From Agelas oroides (Eukaryota; Porifera; Demospongiae; Agelasida; Agelasidae): a DNA stretch of 64,000 nt. The notes under the pieces were generated by a model, which was given only the letters and a program-made list of their open reading frames with translations, had not been told where the DNA came from and searched no databases. The position numbers and the translations under genes were made by a program. Position 1 is the first letter of the stretch. Each line of letters starts with the position of its first letter. Shown piece by piece: positions 1 through 11,900 of this stretch. The stretch is from positions 3,595,204-3,659,203 of the forward strand of contig OX422184.1 in assembly GCA_949130485.1 (NCBI GenBank), in the 5' to 3' direction.

Positions 1-3000
1 ATTAGTGCAACTCTTGTTACGTGGTAGGGATTTCAGGGAATTTAACGCGAATTTCCACTGCCAACACTAGGCGGCGATGGTGCAGGAGGAACAATTTGCA
101 AGCTCGTACCGCTTTGTGCGTTGATTGCACAAACGGAGGATTTGCTTTTTTGGCCTCCCCATTCCCACAACTTCTTGCTAATATGTAGTTTACATTAGTG
201 CAACTATTGTTCAGTGCTAGGTATTGCAGAGAATTTACGCGAATTTCCATTTCCGATTCTATGCGGCGATGGTGCAGGAGGAACAATTTGCAAGCTCGTA
301 CCGCTTTGTGCGTTGATTGCACAAACTTAGGGTTTACGTTTTTGGCCTCCCCTTTTCCACAGCTTCTTGCTAATATGTAGTTTGCATTAGTGCAACTATT
401 GTTCCGTGGTAGGGATTGCAGGGAACTTACGCGAATTTCCATTGCCGATACTAGGCGGCGATGGTGCAGAAGGAACAATTTGCAAGCTCGTACCGCTTTG
501 TGCGTTGATTGCACAAACGTAGAGTTTGCCTTTTTGGCTTCTCCATTCCCACAGCTTCTTGCTAATATGCAGTTTGCATTAGTGCAACCATTGTTCCGTG
601 GTAGGGATTGCAGGGAATTTACGCGAACTTCCATTGCCAATACAAGGCGGCGATGGTGCAGGAGGAACAATTTGCAAGCTCGTACCGCTTTGTGCGTTGA
701 TTGCACAAATATAGGGTTTACGTTTTTGGCCTCCCCTTTCCCACAGCTTCTTGCTAGTATGTAGTTTGCATTAGTGCAACTATTGTTCCGTGGTAGGTAT
801 AGCAGGGAATTTACGCGAATTTCCATTGCCGATACTAGGCGGCGATGGTGCAGGAGGAACTATTTGCAAGCTCGTACCGCTTTGTGCGGTGATTGCACAA
901 ACGGAGGATTTGCTTTTTTGGCCTCCCCATTCCCACAGCTTCTTGCTAATATGTAGTTTGCTTTAGTGCAACTATTGTTCCGTGGTAGGAATTGCAGGGA
1001 ATTTACGCGAATTTCCATTGCTGATACTAGGCGGTGTTGGTGCAGGAGGAACAATTTGCAAGCTCGTACCGCTTTGTGCGTTGATTGCACAAACGGAGGA
1101 TTTGCTTTTTTGGCCTCCCCTTTCCCACAGCTTCTTGCAAATATGTAGTTTGCATTAGTGCAACTATTGTTCCGGGCTAGGGTTTGCAGGGAAATTACGC
1201 GAATTTCCATTTTCGATAATATGCGGCGATGGTGCAGGAGGAACAATTTGCAAGCCCGTACCGCTTTGTGCGCTGATTGCACTAACGGAGGGTTTGCGTT
1301 TTTGGCCTCCCAATTCCCACAGCTTCTTGCTAATATGTAGTTTGCATTAGTGCAACTATTGTTCCCGAGGTTGGGTTTGCAGGGAATTTACGCGAATTTC
1401 CATTGCGGATTCTATGCGGCGATGGAGCAGGAGGAACAATTTGCAAGCTCGTACCGCTTTGTGCGCTGATTGCACAAACGGAGGGTTTGCGTTTTTGGCC
1501 TCCCCATTCCCACAGCTTCCTGCTAATATGTAGTTTGCATTAGTGCAACTATTGTTCCGTGGTAGGGTTTGCAGGGAATTTACGCGAATTTCCATTGCCG
1601 ATTCTATGCGGCGATGGTGCAGAAGGAACAATTTGCAAGCTGGTACTGCTTTGTGCGCTGATTGCACTAACGGAGGGTTTGCGTTTTTGGCCTCCCATTC
1701 CCACAGCTTCTTGCTAATATGTAGTTTGCATTAGTGCAACTATTGTTCCCGAGGTTGGTTTTGCAGGGAATTTACGCGAATTTCCATTGCCAATTCTATG
1801 CGGCGATGGAGCAGGAGGAACAATTTGCAAGCTCGTACCGCTTTGTGCGTTGATTGCACAAACGGAGGGTTTACGTTTTTGGCCTCCCCTTTCCCGCAGC
1901 TTCTTGCTAATATGTAGTTTGCATTAGTGCAACTATTGTTCCGTGGTAGGGATTGCAGGGAATTTACGCGAATTTCCATTGCCGATACTATGCGGCGATG
2001 GTGCAGGAGGAACAATTTGCAAGCTCGTACCGCTTTGTGCGTTGATTGCACAAACGGAGGGTTTGCGTTTTTGGCTTCTCCATTCCCACAGCTTCTTGCT
2101 AATATGTAGTTTGCATTAGTGCAACTATTGTTCCGTGCTAGGGTTTGCATGGAATTTACGCGAATTTCTATTGCTGATACCAGGCGGCGATGGTGCAGGA
2201 GGAACAATTTGCAAGCTCGTACCGCTTTGTGCGTTGATTGCACCAACGGAGGATTTGCTTTTTTTGCCTCCCCATTCCCACAGTTTCTTGCTATTATGTA
2301 GTTTGCATTAGTGCAACTATTGTTCCGTGGTAGGGATTGCAGGGAATTTACGCGAATTTCCATTTTCGATAATATGCGGCGATGGTGCAAGAGGAACAAT
2401 TTGCAAGCCCGTACCGCTTTGTGCGCTGATTGCACTAACGGAGGGTTTGCGTTTTTGGCCTCCCAATTCCCACAGCTTCTTGCTAATATGTAGTTTGCAT
2501 TAGTGCAACTATTGTTCCCGAGGTTGGGTTTGCAGGGAATTTACGCGAATTTCCATTGCGGATTCTATGCGGCGATGGAGCAGGAGGAACAATTTGCAAG
2601 CTCGTACCGCTTTGTGCGCTGATTGCACAAACGGAGGGTTTGCGTTTTTGGCCTCCCCATTCCCACAGCTTCCTGCTAATATGTAGTTTGCATTAGTGCA
2701 ACTATTGTTCCGTGGTAGGGTTTGCAGGGAATTTACGCGAATTTCCATTGCCGATTCTATGCGGCGATGGTGCAGAAGGAACAATTTGCAAGCTGGTACT
2801 GCTTTGTGCGCTGATTGCACTAACGGAGGGTTTGCGTTTTTGGCCTCCCATTCCCACAGCTTCTTGCTAATATGTAGTTTGCATTAGTGCAACTATTGTT
2901 CCCGAGGTTGGTTTTGCAGGGAATTTACGCGAATTTCCATTGCCGATTCTATGCGGCGATGGAGCAGGAGGAACAATTTGCAAGCTCGTACCGCTTTGTG

Positions 3001-3840
3001 CGTTGATTGCACAAACGGAGGGTTTACGTTTTTGGCCTCCCCTTTCCCACAGCTTCTTGCTAATATGTAGTTTGCATTAGTGCAACTATTGTTCCGTGGT
3101 AGGGATTGCAGGGAATTTACGCGAATTTCCATTGCCGATACTATGCGGCGATGGTGCAGGAGGAACAATTTGCAAGCTCGTACCGCTTTGTGCGTTGATT
3201 GCACAAACGGAGGGTTTGCGTTTTTGGCTTCTCCATTCCCACAGCTTCTTGCTAATATGTAGTTTGCATTAGTGCAACTATTGTTCCGTGCTAGGGTTTG
3301 CATGGAATTTACGCGAATTTCTATTGCTGATACCAGGCGGCGATGGTGCAGGAGGAACAATTTGCAAGCTCGTACCGCTTTGTGCGTTGATTGCACCAAC
3401 GGAGGATTTGCTTTTTTGGCCTCCCCTTTCCCACAGCTTCTTTCTAATATGTAGTTTGCATTAGTGCAACTATTGTTCCGAGGTAGGGTTTGCAGGGAAT
3501 TTACGCGAATTTCCATTGCCGATTCTATGCGGCGATGGTGCAGGAGGAGCAATTTGCAAGCTCGTACCGCTTTGTGCGCTGATTGCACAAACGGAGGGTT
3601 CGCGTTTTTGGCCTCCCCATTCCGACAGCTTCTTGCTAATATGTACCTTGCATTAGTGCAGCTATTGTTCCGTGGTAGGGCTTGCCGGGAATTTGCGCGA
3701 ATTTCCGTTGCCGGTATTATACGGCGATGGTGCAGGAGGAACAATTTGCAAGCTCGTACCCCTTTGTGCGTTGATTGCACAAACGGAGGGTTTTTGTTTT
3801 TTCGGCCTCCCCATTCCCACAGCTTCTAGCTCATATGTAG
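1..3840. repeat. 192-bp satellite array (core, homogeneous)
   Basis: About 20 head-to-tail monomers of 192 bp (a few 193). The anchor GTGCAACTATTGTTC recurs near 199, 391, 775, 967, 1159, 1544, 1928, 2120, 2312, 2697, 3081, 3273 and 3465. Each monomer holds two short dyads, TTGCA-TTAG-TGCAA and GTGC-GTTGATT-GCAC. Because 192 is divisible by 3, open frames appear on both strands: 60-codon plus-strand frames ended by a TAG in nearly every monomer, and minus-strand frames up to 295 codons. Stops recur at monomer-specific variants and no splice structure or conserved domain is visible, so I read this as non-coding satellite. The array runs off the left edge of the window. Confidence 0.95.
1158..3463. 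repeat. Higher-order repeat: 6-monomer block (1153 bp) duplicated
   Basis: Monomer variants recur at a shift of 1153 bp. The distinctive TTCCCGAGGTTGG variants at about 1362 and 1747 recur at about 2515 and 2900. The GATAATATG variant near 1214 recurs near 2367, and the GCATGGAATTTACG variant near 2147 recurs near 3300. Blocks of about 1158-2310 and 2311-3463 are therefore two copies of a hexamer. The first monomer of each block differs at its 5' half (near 1180 versus 2333), which places a recombination boundary inside that monomer. Confidence 0.85.
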
Positions 3841-4805
3841 TTTACATTAGTGGTCCGTGGTAGTGTTTGCCGGGAATTTATGCGAATTTCCATTGCCGAT
3901 ACTATGCGGCGATGGTGCAGGGGGAACAATTTGCAAGCTCGTACCGCTTTGTGCGTTGATTGCACAAATGGCGGGTTTGCGTTTTTGGCCTCTTCATACC
4001 CTTAGCGTCTTGTTCATATGCTACTTGCATTAGTGCAACTTTTGCTCAGTGGTAGGATTAGTCAAGGATTCGCGTGAATTTTAATTGACGGCATTATACG
4101 GCGCTGAAGGAGACGGACAATCAGCTGGCTCGTACTGGTTTGTGCGCTCTTTGCACGGATGTGGGATTACATATTTATACTATGCATAACCTTAGCTTCT
4201 TGTTCATATGGTACTTGCATTAGTGTAACTTTTACTCTGGGCTAGGGGTACCCGTGAATTTGCGTGAATTTCCATTGACGTCATTATGTGGCGCTGCACG
4301 AAACGGACCAACTAGCAGGCTCGTACTGCTTTGTGGGCTTTATGCACAAACTGTGGGATTACATTTTTACACTCTGCATACCCTTAGCGTCTTGTTCATA
4401 TGCTACTTGCATTAGTGCAACTTTTGCTCAGTGGTAGGATTAGCCAAGGATTCGTGTGAATTTCCATTGACGGCATTATTCGTCGCTGAAGGAGACGGAC
4501 AATCAGCAGGCACGTACTGGTTTGTGCGCTCTTTGCACGGACTGTGAATACATAGGTTTGCTATGCATACCCTTAGCTTCTTGTCCATATGCTACTTGCA
4601 TTAGTGCAACTTTTGTTCTGGGCTAGGGATACCCGTTAATTTGCGTGAATTTTCGTTGACGGCATTATGTGGCGCTGCAGGAAACGGACCAATTAGCAGG
4701 CTAGTACTACTTTGTGCGTTTTCTGCACGGACTGTGGGATTATACTTTCACACTCTGCATACCCTTAGCTTCTTGTTAATATGCTACTTGCATTAGTGCA
4801 GCCTT
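3841..4805. repeat. Diverged satellite edge, dimeric periodicity
   Basis: Monomers of about 190 bp continue past 3840 but are strongly diverged. The anchor becomes GTGCAACTTTTGCTC near 4035 and 4417 (type A) and a CTCTGGGCTAGGG or TTCTGGGCTAGGG form near 4233 and 4615 (type B). The alternation A-B-A-B indicates an older dimeric unit of about 382 bp. The array ends near 4805 after a last TTGCATTAGTGCA. Confidence 0.85.
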
Positions 4806-5982
4806 TGAGGAGTTTGACTGTTTTGTAGCAAAACTCATATTGGGACTCTTGAGCCAATGCCACACAGAGAACCTGTACAAGCAAATATAATCATGAATTG
4901 AATTAGTTACAGCTGCGTACCATGTAAAAACCTCACACTAGCTGCATGTAGCCTCGTTCCCAGTGCTATCGTCGCTTGCAGTACGAATAAGGCGTTGTTC
5001 GTACTGCAAGCGACGATAGCTGTGGTGGCTAGGGTATTAACAGTTAATTGGTAGGTAGCTAGAACAGTTACAGCACTGGCAACAGTAGGTTACCTTTGAG
5101 CATGGAACAAGACCGACAGCAGCAGCTCTCAACAACAATAATGACATTTACACATCTTAGGCCGGCCCAATCTTGCTGTATATAGATGCGACCCCACAAT
5201 GATATGTACTACATAATTTTAATAGGTCATTATGACTCATGTTGTGTACGCTGGATTCCGATTGTAATTGTGACCACAAAATCTAAACGACATTCACGAA
5301 CTATATGAACTATATCTTCCTATAAAAATTAAGGCCTACATAATCATCATATAGCCAGGTCATGAAGCTTTATCTCCATCTGCACTGTACACTTTCTACA
5401 ACCATTCAGTGTAGGTTATAATTTGAAGTGTATACACTATAATAGCTACCTGTGCCAGTATATGCCGATGCTTGGAATTCTAAGTGCCTTGTGCTTCAGT
5501 TGGAAATAAAATGTTATACGAGATAAAAACAGAGAAATACTTGATCAAGCCAGGAGCCCCATGTTCAATTCTCAGTGATGACGACTCACTTTCATCCAAT
5601 ATGAAACCTCATGAGCAATTGTTCAGAATAACAAACTTTCTACCAGTACTATAGCTCCCTCCTCTCTTCAGCTTTTGATGGCATGACACAAGCACTGGTG
5701 GTGAGAGTATACGTACATGCATGGAAGCAAGTCAGTTCCCATAGGTTTGCAATGGGCTTTGACCTTATTTTGATTGCGCAAGACGATTACTGTCTGGAGG
5801 ATTGAAAATATAGTGGTTTAGAGATTGCCAGTATGTCAATTTGTGGTATACATGTGCATGAGATGCAGGACATATAAAAATGTTTCTTTAAGATACATGT
5901 GTGAAGGAAGTTAAGAAATCATTCAAACAGGTTACTAATGTAGAGTGCCGTGAATGATGTGTTATGCTCTCTACACTTGCAT
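4806..5982. other. Intergenic, satellite to kinesin 3' end
   Basis: AT-rich DNA between the satellite and the kinesin stop codon. It contains one foldback element at about 4949-5032. No coding exon is supported. The plus-strand frame starting near 5954 overlaps the last kinesin exon on the opposite strand and has no supporting structure. Confidence 0.6.
4949..5032. mobile_element. Foldback MITE (TAGCCTCG family)
   Basis: The left end TAGCCTCGTTCCCAG is followed by a 23-bp perfect arm, GCTATCGTCGCTTGCAGTAC..., which pairs with the arm ending CGACGATAGC near 5020 across a short loop. The right terminus is degenerate (GGTGGCTAG). The GTCGCTTGCAGTAC core is shared with copies at 12236, 61787 and 62481. 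Confidence 0.7.
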
Positions 5983-8900
5983 TCATTCATCTTTATGCTT
6001 CTCTTTGGTACCTGAAAATAAAGAGGGAAACAAACAAAAAAAAAAACAAGGTAAGAACATACTCCATGCATGTATGCATAATATTATTGTAATGATATCA
6101 ATCATGTACATGATGAAGTTTCAAAACAAAACCTTTGATACTGAATGCTAACAAAATGTTAAATTTTCACCTTTACTTTCCATGTTAGCTTTGTGTGCAA
6201 TCCGATCAGCTATGTCTGAAGCACTGTAAGAATAGCAAGAGTTATTGTGCATGTTCTACATACAGGAGGAAAAAGTGGGACCCTCTTGTCTAATGAGATT
6301 TTTGCGCTCAAGTATACATACTACATTAGATATGTAGTCCAATTTCGAAGGATTAACAGGTTTTTTTTGTACACAGATACAGCGTATGATTTGTTATGAT
6401 CCCTGAACCTGAATGCACAACAACAGTTAGGCTACAGTGGGCTAACTACAGAATGAGGTCTATCAGTACGTATGTAATCACTGTGAATACATGTTCATTT
6501 ACCTCAATTGTCGGAGTTGTTTCTTTGGCTTCTTCACTATCCCATGAGCATAAGACACTTGCCCATCTGCTATTTTGTTTGTTCCTCCAGCAAATTTTTG
6601 CTGCTTAATGGTGACTTCTGTAGAACTGGACCTCTTTTGTGTTTCAGAAGTAGGAGGAGTTGACACTACTACGTCCTGGACTTGGGTGAGACTGTGTGAA
6701 TACTTTGGTTCTATGTCACCGTCAGCCTTCTCGTGATGGACTTTAGCAGTGGCATCACTATACTTCGCTGGTGTTTGTTGTAAACTGTCTCCTTTCATCT
6801 CACCAGACAGTTCCTGAACCTTCTTCCTCAGGTCACGGCTCGTCTTTTTATAGTAGTACAGGTCTTTCTCAACAGCCTTCAGTTTTGCTTCAAGTGCCAC
6901 CACTCTCGTTGACTCCTCCTCTAGTTGTTCCTGCGATGGTCCACTTGAGGTGCTTTCCCCTTCTGCTAGCTGTTGCATCAGAAACTGAACCTGCTGCTGG
7001 TGGTCCTAAATTAGAAAGACGTCACATACATTGGACCAGATGTGAGTCCTACAGAAGTAACTTAATGTGAGATTAAAAATTGCAATTTGCCTCAAATTTG
7101 GGACGATTAAAACATTGCGGTTAAAAGAATGTGAGACAAGCTAAGTTCAAAATCTTGAGAGAGCTATATAAAGAAGAAGCAGGCATAATTACTTAGTACT
7201 TCTATCATAAAGACAAGGACACACCTACTTTACTGCTACTGCCACACACAAGCCTTTTATTATTGCTCCAGGGTTTAATACCGATGTGGAAGGGGGGGGG
7301 GGGGGGGGATGAGCATGCACACATAGAATCAATGCAATGATTTTTATTTCATGCATACTTTCTGTTGTGCAAGAGTATGAAGCTTAGCTAAAAATGCCGA
7401 GTTTTAGTATACTTAGTAGCTAAAAGACACCCAAACATAATCATATATAGCACTTCTATCATGCATGAATAGCAAGACTGCCTCACCTACTGCTTCCACT
7501 ACCAAATTCACTACTACACACCAGCCTTTTGTTATTGTGTGATGCAGCAAGACAGTGCACACATACAAAATCCTTTCATACCTTCTGTTGTGCAAGCAGT
7601 CTTCTTTCCTTCTCCACCTCTGCTTGCTTCAGTGTCCTCCCCAATCTGTGAATTGTTTCTTGCTGTTGTGATAGTTTAACTTCTAACTCTCTCTGCAGTT
7701 GTTGGTGGTGGCTCTCTGACACCCTGAGATGGACTACCTTGTTAAAGTAACGAGCAAGGAGCATTCTTGCATCGTTCAGTGACAGCTGTTCAAATTTCTG
7801 ATCAATTTCAGCAGTGACTCCACTATCGACCATCTCCCTCACATCTAGGTGCTTTGAAGCAATGGAGTCATTCTTGAAGTCTATGGCTGCCTCAAGCACT
7901 TCAATATGTTCCTTCAATACATGGAGCCTACGATAAGACATATGTTAAATTCAAATACAGCATTGAAGTTAGTAATAGGCAAGAGATATTTAACCAAGGA
8001 GAACAAGTTACGCAACCACAGCCAAAGCATACATACTGTCTTCATCATATCCTTCTCTCACACAAACTAAGAAGCTAGTACCTTATTTCCTCTCCTGGAG
8101 GAAGAAGTGTACTCGCTTCAATCTTCTGTTTGAGACTTTCCCTTTGCCGCATAAGTTCATTCCTGAAAATGAATATAATTTCATGCAGTAATTGACAGTG
8201 TAGTGTAATTCATGGCAAAACGTTCAGTATAAAGTACTAACCTTTCCCTTGTGAGCCTAGCAACTTCATCCTGTTTGCTTGTTAACTTGCTTCCATCTTC
8301 AGACCAAAAGAAAAGGGTAGTCACCATGATAAAACCTGGCATACATTCTAGTCACTAGTATTCAGCTCTCTGTCTCCAGTTTGAAAATTGGAGATGAGAG
8401 AGACTGGATGTGGAGCTGCAGAGATGCCATCCTGACAGACAACTTGTGTATTAGTCTCCTTGGGGGCATGCAACTGACCTTTCATCTTGACACTGAGAGC
8501 ACTTTCAATGGAATCAATTTGGAGTGACAGAGTCACAATGTCTCTGGTAGCAGCCTGACTTGAACGCAACTTCCTCCTCTCCAGTACATCTCTCTGAGCA
8601 GTCAGAGCTTCCTTCTCTGTCACAATCCTCTCACGTTCAACTAGGTCCTAAAACACAACAATATAAGAAATGGAAACATATGACTCCATGATTATTGGTT
8701 CTGCAAAGACACATCCAGAGACCATGTAACCTCTGCATGTATGTCAGTCTGAATCTTCCCAGTTTGGAAACCCAAGGACCCTGGGCTATGTATATAGTGT
8801 CCTGAGGATGGTGAGGGTGCTACCAATGGTTTCCTGGTTGAGTAGACCCTTTGGGCCAACATTTTATAAAACCTTGAGCACTTGGACTCAGCATCTAATT

Positions 8901-11900
8901 TCTAATAAACTTACCATAGCTGCAAGGGAGATGCACTTTAAAGCACCTATTTTTATGCATACAAATTAATAGATCTATTAGCCTCACATCCAGGCCACTA
9001 GGAAGATAAAAGTGTCGCATTTTGTTCCTCCTGTGTAGCCTGAGTACGAGGCACGGAATTTGTAAGCGGACTTCATCATACATTACTTTTCACCCCATGC
9101 TCAGACAAATGAAGTTTCAGAAATACTCCTACTATAGTCAAACAAAGCCATGCATGCTTGCTCCGGGTGTTTGGATAACTGAAATGTTCGGATAAGTGAA
9201 ACAATACTATTTAAATACGAGCAGATTACTTTTCCATTTAATGCACATGCAGCAAAATGTCTATCAGTATCATTATTTTGGGGGTTCGGATTCGGATAAC
9301 TGAAGTTCGGATAAGTGACTTCCTACAACTGCTGGGTATGGTTGCTACACAGCTACCATGAAGCACAGGAGGGCACCCGGGTTTATACTATATTTTTGCC
9401 TCAATATTATCATGTTTTACCAGCTGATTCCCACCTACCTTTTCCAGTTCTTCCACTGCTTGCTTCTTCTGGAGAATTTTCTCCATTTCACCATCCAGCC
9501 ATTTCTTGGCCTCAAACTTTGAGCTGCAAACAGAAATGTCATTTGTTAAGCAAGTTCGGGAGGCTTGAATAAACCAGAAAGTTTAAACTAGCAGTGGGCT
9601 CCACGACCAAATTTCAAGGTGTGCACAAAACATTAGCATCATTCCATTTCCAGGTTCCTGTCCAGATTTCTATACTGCATGCAATGAAAGGTAAAACAGG
9701 AGCCTGAGTTGCATATACTGTAAAAAAAGTTTTGACCCATATCAGATCCATACACATCATTATACTGACCACTATAGTTTTGATTATCACCATAGTACAA
9801 AGCTATACCGGAAAATATCGTGAGTTTGTTGCCGTCTGTATTGTTACGAGTGTGCAGTACGAGTAACAATGTCAACGGCAACAAACGAGTGATATTTTTC
9901 TGGTATAGCTTGGTACTATGGTGATAATGATTTTATCATACGAACCTTCAATTTCATTGCACGTTCAGACGCACGCACGTGACTTGTAGTACCTGATACA
10001 GATTCTTGTGAGACTTGTAGTTAAAAAATATAAACTGCGTGCAGCTGCAAGGCTTCCCGATTGACTCCCATACATTAGTGTGAGTGAGATGTATGATTAT
10101 TACATGCCTACATTTCACTCGTGTGGCTGCTGGGTCGACTGCTAAACTGTCTGAGTTTTCTCTGTGCTGCTGCAGCCTGCACACAAAGATGGCAAAAAAA
10201 AAGTCTAATTAAGCAAAGAAAAATATTCCCAATAAGAACTCATACAGACTCAGCAGTCGATCACAGATGTTGGTGCACTAGGGGCGTGTGATCACAGATG
10301 TTGGTGCACTAGTGTATGTACCTCTTCAGTCTTGACCTTTAACACCTTGCTTTGCTGGTCACTGTGAGTCTGCAGCTCCTTCATTCTCTGCTGATACTTC
10401 TGCAGATCACTCTGAGGTAAAAGCAACAGCTCTAGTGGATAACGTTCCTCATTCCTCTCAAAGTGAAGCAAAATCATGAGCCATCCTATTTACCAGCCAG
10501 ATTGATAAACAATTCTGTACCATGTATGCCCTATATATGTACGTAGCATGTCAACACATAGTTGTTCTTTCATTTAAATAGCTCTGCATATACATGTATA
10601 CTGTTAATGGGCAGGTTACACATCTGTTAAACTTGCATACAGGTATAGTTACAAATAGTTCAAAAACAGATGAGATCAAGGACTGAATGAAGGAGACATT
10701 ACCATTCACCTACTAAGATGGAGGATTCAGTGTACCCCCTCCAACAACACTGTGTGCGTGTTTTCAGAAATGTTTTCAGAAAACAAATCCCTGCCCGACC
10801 TTATACCCTACCTGACCCTTGTTTCCGAAACAATGAAGCCATATGAAACTGGTTGAATAATTGTACATTCCCAAATCACACAATATACTCACCTCCAGTT
10901 CGGTCTTCTTCCCACTTTGTTTCTTCAGCTTTCTCTTCAGTATCTCCTGATGGTTTCGCAGTCTCTCTATCCCAGATTCAAGCTCATTAATCCTGTGTAT
11001 ATGTAAGCAGTAGCAATTGCCATGAGGTATGAGGGGGTAGTGGTGGACTAATGTGTATTTAGATCCTTATTTCAGAATGTGATTGCTTCAAATGTAGGAA
11101 AGTTCAGAACATTACCGTTTTTCACTCCTCATTCCAATGTGCATCATCCTCTGTGTTTCCTATAATGAAAATATTATTCCACTCACTTACAAATTTGAAT
11201 AACAACAGGTATGTATTTAAAACTCTCCAATGTGTACTGGGAGGTCTCTGGGAGGTGGGTACGCACTGATAGCTAACACAGGCAGCATTCTATATATCTT
11301 ATACAGTTTACCCTTTGTTTCTTTTGCAGTGCTGCAAGTTTGCTCTCAGTAGCTGCCAGCTTCTTCTTGTGATCTCTACACAAAGATAATGTATTGTTTA
11401 TCATTATTCATGCAGGTACTACATATAGATTAAGGTTACGGGATACGGAAATGGGCGTGGTCAGAAATCCAAATGGAACAACTCGCAGTGGCTGCGTGTG
11501 TTAGACTACAGCTGCAAAATATGGAAGATGAGTCGAGAGGCACTATACACAAACTTGCACAGCGAGAAGCAATGAGAGATCTCTAAGGAGCGGTCGTGCA
11601 TGCGTGGTCAAAGTTTGTGAATTTTCCAGCCAAATTCCGCTTCCGCAAGCAACCGGGAGGGAGGAACGGCAACGCAAATAGACAATCTCCAGCTAAATTC
11701 ATAGATACACATGTCCAGGGCTACTAGGCAGGGGGTAAGTGATTTGACTACTTTCTTTTATAGTATAATGTGTTAGGAAGAGTCCTGGTAGAACAATCAC
11801 ATCTGCAATACATACTCGACTCTCTTCTGCATTTCCCCACTCTCTTGGGCTTTTTCTTGCTGCTTCTGAACAGTTGTGTGTGCTCTCTGCAACTCCTTCT

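Noticed and set aside
17-3780. Long open frames on the minus strand (up to 295 codons) and 60-codon plus frames in the satellite
   Set aside because: They follow from a 192-bp (3 x 64) monomer with few stops, open on both strands, broken at monomer-specific variants, with no domain or splice signals.
1-4805. CRISPR-like regularly spaced repeats
   Set aside because: The whole 192-bp unit is conserved, with no unique spacers, and the context is eukaryotic.
6499-6503. Kinesin stop directly after LRQLR at 6499
   Set aside because: The apparent stop lies in a GT donor (GAG-gtaaat). Two further exons (6171-6223, 5983-6011) continue in phase with [10 protein letters not shown] to a TGA.
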